DNA from: Symbiodinium sp. CCMP2592
Lineage: Eukaryota; Sar; Dinophyceae; Suessiales; Symbiodiniaceae
Direction: 5' to 3'
NCBI GenBank assembly: GCA_905221615.1
Contig: CAJNDT010003513.1
Coordinates: forward strand, 62,001 to 126,000
DNA length: 64,000 nt
Position 1 is the stretch's first letter, and each line of letters starts with the position of its first letter. The notes under the pieces were generated by a model that saw nothing but the letters and a program-made list of their open reading frames with translations, had not been told where the DNA came from and searched no databases. This document shows positions 62,901 through 64,000 of this stretch, one piece after another. The position numbers and the translations under genes are program-made.

Positions 62901-64000
62901 CCTGGTAAGAGTCTTGATCTAAGGCGAGTAATGTCTGACACCAAGGCATCAAGGGACGGTGATGGTTTGGAATGATGCAATGGTAATTCAGTTTTACTCG
63001 ATAAGGAATTTACTCTAGCAACAAGTGATCTGATTTTCGGATCTTGCAGGAGTTTTGAATCCTTGAGAGGATTTGTTGTCAAAAGTGAATACTCCTGATC
63101 AAGAAGTTCCGAAAGTCCCTGGAGGCATTCATCTCCAGAGTATTCTAGTATGTCTGTGACCAAAGACAGATGAGATGCATACGCATCTCGCTTCAGGAAT
63201 CTTGCCAAACACGAGGCAAAGGTCTCACAGAATTCATAAGGATACACTTGTGCGAGTTTCGTTTTAAGACCGTAGCCTTGAATACCCTTTTCGTCTCCTG
63301 GTGGAGATGTTGGAGATTTCGTTTTGGCAGAATGCCTCTGGAGAGGAATTAAAACTTGCGGTGGCAGGTTGTGCATAAAAATCGAGGATTTCGATTCATA
63401 GTATCCTTTTGGATCTTTCATGCCATAGGCCTGTAGGTTACAGACCTCATAGCTGATCTTATGATTAGAAAACAGGCGTTTTGCTTCTGGTGAAGACCAG
63501 AGCCTGCTGTAGTATGGGTTCTCAAGAACAAAGTAACGTCCGAGCTTCATTTGGTGGTCTGCGACCGATTCACAGAATTTTAAAACAGAAAGTCTCTTGG
63601 CAGAGCCTTTCTTCCACTGTGAGTACCAGCTAGACCACTGAGAATGGTCCGGTGACATAACAATAATAGTAGGTTCTTGTTCCTTGATGATCCTAAGAAG
63701 ATTGGAGCGACCTTGCGGTTGCTCAAGATCTAGACCGCTACGCAAATCGACTGGCTGACCTACTCGCAGACCTGACAGGGCAGCTTTGTGACTCATGCGG
63801 GGAGATCCGCCGTAGAGTTCTAGGAAGTCAATCTTCCCAGTGCTGGTGACCTGCCAGTGACACTCTTGATGTGGAACCGTTAGGTCTGTCGACTGCAGGG
63901 AAGCATCGAAGGTGACCATGCAACTTGCGTGGTCAGAACCTTCTGACGTCAGAGTTTCCTCATCAGGCGCGAGAGGAATCTCCACATCAGATGTTATGTC
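59966..64000 (-). CDS. Ty1/copia-type Pol: methyltransferase-like domain, reverse transcriptase, RNase H (5' end outside window)
   Basis: Open for 1,339 codons from a nominal GTG at 63,985 and still open to the window edge, so it is 5'-partial. Residue numbers count from that GTG. Domain 1 (about 53-265): KIDFLELYGGSPRMSHKA, VMSPDHSQWSSW (109-120) and FVLENPYYSRLW (152-163), resembling motifs I, IV and VI of cytosine methyltransferases but without the PC catalytic Cys. A P/S/acidic linker follows (430-625). RT: YVTGRWVLTLKRDKDG (756), HIDLKTAFLQGEA (catalytic D823), PAYGLNDAPRRWW (861) and CLHVDDLCMAG (D947, D948), the classical copia set. RNase H: LGYPDASYRNND (D1103), TVAELNALMR (E1180), HIRTDANNLV (D1213) and LADALTKHSAQ (D1262), all four acids present. 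No stop or frameshift, so RT could be active. Integrase should lie upstream. Confidence 0.9.
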   Translation of the reverse strand, partial: DITSDVEIPLAPDEETLTSEGSDHASCMVTFDASLQSTDLTVPHQECHWQVTSTGKIDFLELYGGSPRMSHKAALSGLRVGQPVDLRSGLDLEQPQGRSNLLRIIKEQEPTIIVMSPDHSQWSSWYSQWKKGSAKRLSVLKFCESVADHQMKLGRYFVLENPYYSRLWSSPEAKRLFSNHKISYEVCNLQAYGMKDPKGYYESKSSIFMHNLPPQVLIPLQRHSAKTKSPTSPPGDEKGIQGYGLKTKLAQVYPYEFCETFASCLARFLKRDAYASHLSLVTDILEYSGDECLQGLSELLDQEYSLLTTNPLKDSKLLQDPKIRSLVARVNSLSSKTELPLHHSKPSPSLDALVSDITRLRSRLLPGSGFEQCTLYRGTFGTVKALTSVTDGVLVFWNKKKPNSTMTCCLPHQVSWNKVHPSTFSGVLFQMTGGKTSPSVRTPPDVIMSDEEVSPSDPSEPMSTNRSRITSDDVSMPEPDQPMPPGTPPSRPPPPIPPPRLPAVSSDEPVAPARAKPRVHPPPRVPSPRRLGGDVSPRSSSERKVSPHKQKSPSQVPTPKPKPKAHPQGPILPLQQDEEDTEEELVPDDPGQPSAPPHTSGSPEPESDAESENTRYYSDEEGDLVVDEKDWVLLTEEQKLCSNTGSFSMPRYMHGGPVDIREVTSRVRSDRTRYKPTKRFRSDIREEYDLLTEEDKALSLSSPRNSANLTQKAQRKEATAKEKREMKKQFDEAKAAEYQSWLDNDVFELVDTRKLGNIRNYVTGRWVLTLKRDKDGNFLKCKARWVLRGFQDRQKDIQQTDSPAASRPGFRLAIQLAANKLWNLTHIDLKTAFLQGEAYDESRDIICQIPPEAGYPPYIAARMKKPAYGLNDAPRRWWNIVDKALLSYGLVPTRADRCTYVLYGKKSATADAELKKSQPKTMESAIDYLLDPIAGNNAKGRQVHGVVCLHVDDLCMAGDDTFRKAVIESIKKEFAVGSEDTNDIMFVGQRLVWKDATASVPAHISVNQNLAVEALEEIVFDKKLNNEQQCTPQQHTAYRSVLGQINWLQSRTQAHICYRFSRCASKAAKPTIGDIRELNKLVRILKSTEVELRFWPLKGNLRILGYPDASYRNNDDKSSQRAHVIFLAEDRNPKLKGMKQSAAAASSKKNDFSESSIKETSSRGSLVDYESHKITTTTMSTTVAELNALMRCFGTCLFLKGLWADLSSETVPIHIRTDANNLVTTAGTTHLPEQKETHHLIQMLRKESNSGSLDDLAHVSSKYCLADALTKHSAQPDELIKALETGNLPETDIHPPFRELLQHKAFTVRWIIDNLKNAATAVAFLGIDVSTEIYRLFYCQGTWW

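Larger units (their letters stand above)
52828..64000 (-). mobile_element. Ty1/copia-type retroelement with a large 3' accessory region (partial)
   Basis: On the minus strand a copia pol (64,000-59,966) is followed after 224 bp by four overlapping long frames to 52,828, all on the same strand and intron-less. Composition appears more A/T-rich than the R2-like graveyard at 0-14 kb. Integrase, protease and gag are not in the window and would lie upstream beyond 64,000. I found no LTR pair inside the window. Whether pol and the accessory frames belong to one element or to two abutting ones cannot be settled here. Confidence 0.6.

Noticed and set aside
1..64000. tRNA, rRNA, spliced-leader gene, CRISPR or bacterial-type operons
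   Set aside because: I looked for cloverleaf patterns, the dinoflagellate spliced-leader core and regularly spaced palindromic arrays, and saw none. The tandem arrays lack unique spacers.

Overview
The window looks like nuclear DNA of a dinoflagellate, most likely a Symbiodiniaceae-like alga. Supporting signs are: large families of decayed reverse-transcriptase fragments typed on sight as dinoflagellate-style; a TTTAGGG-type telomeric repeat; many short coding exons split by introns with GT, GC and possibly GA donors; and every supported host exon between 16 and 52 kb lying on the minus strand, as expected for unidirectional dinoflagellate gene arrays. No rRNA, tRNA, CRISPR array or bacterial operon is visible. 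Exon edges are approximate because they were read by eye.

Layout. (1) 0-14.2 kb is a GC-rich graveyard of an R2-like non-LTR retrotransposon family. At least eleven fragments lie in both orientations, recognised by a reverse-transcriptase N-terminal block, a C-x-C...H-x3-C zinc motif and an endonuclease-like C-terminus. Among them sit an interstitial telomeric repeat (1,992) and a 722-bp near-perfect inverted repeat with a 19-nt loop (2,073-3,535). (2) 15.0-17.1 kb holds a 980-bp G/T-only minisatellite and two oppositely oriented GTA/TAC arrays. (3) 16-28 kb is a minus-strand host gene region with EF-hand and WD40 exons. A different LINE (17.85-22.8 kb, same strand) appears to sit in one of its introns. 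(4) 28-52 kb is mostly intron and intergenic DNA with scattered minus-strand exons: an iron/2-oxoglutarate oxygenase, a secreted EGF-repeat protein, an RRM protein and several helical-repeat-like exons. It also holds satellite arrays (39.4-41.9 kb), an exact 299-bp duplication (32.2-32.8 kb) and a 1-kb G/C-tract foldback (44.1-45.1 kb). (5) 52.8-64 kb is almost continuous intron-less minus-strand coding sequence: a Ty1/copia pol (RT and RNase H intact, 5' end outside the window) followed by a downstream block of four overlapping frames.

Two elements stand out. The LINE encodes apurinic-type endonuclease, reverse transcriptase, four zinc-finger motifs, a PIP-box-like peptide and then a ubiquitin-specific-protease (USP) domain with the Cys, His and Asp boxes. 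The RT-to-Cys-box part is one unbroken frame, and the His box follows after one frameshift. The copia-type element carries a methyltransferase-like fold upstream of RT. Downstream of pol it is followed by about 7 kb encoding a Tpt1/ADP-ribosyltransferase-like domain, a cysteine cluster, an endonuclease/exonuclease/phosphatase-like domain, a membrane segment and a second zinc-like motif. Both read as mobile elements that have taken on host-interaction or nucleic-acid-processing modules. The functions are inferred from motifs only.
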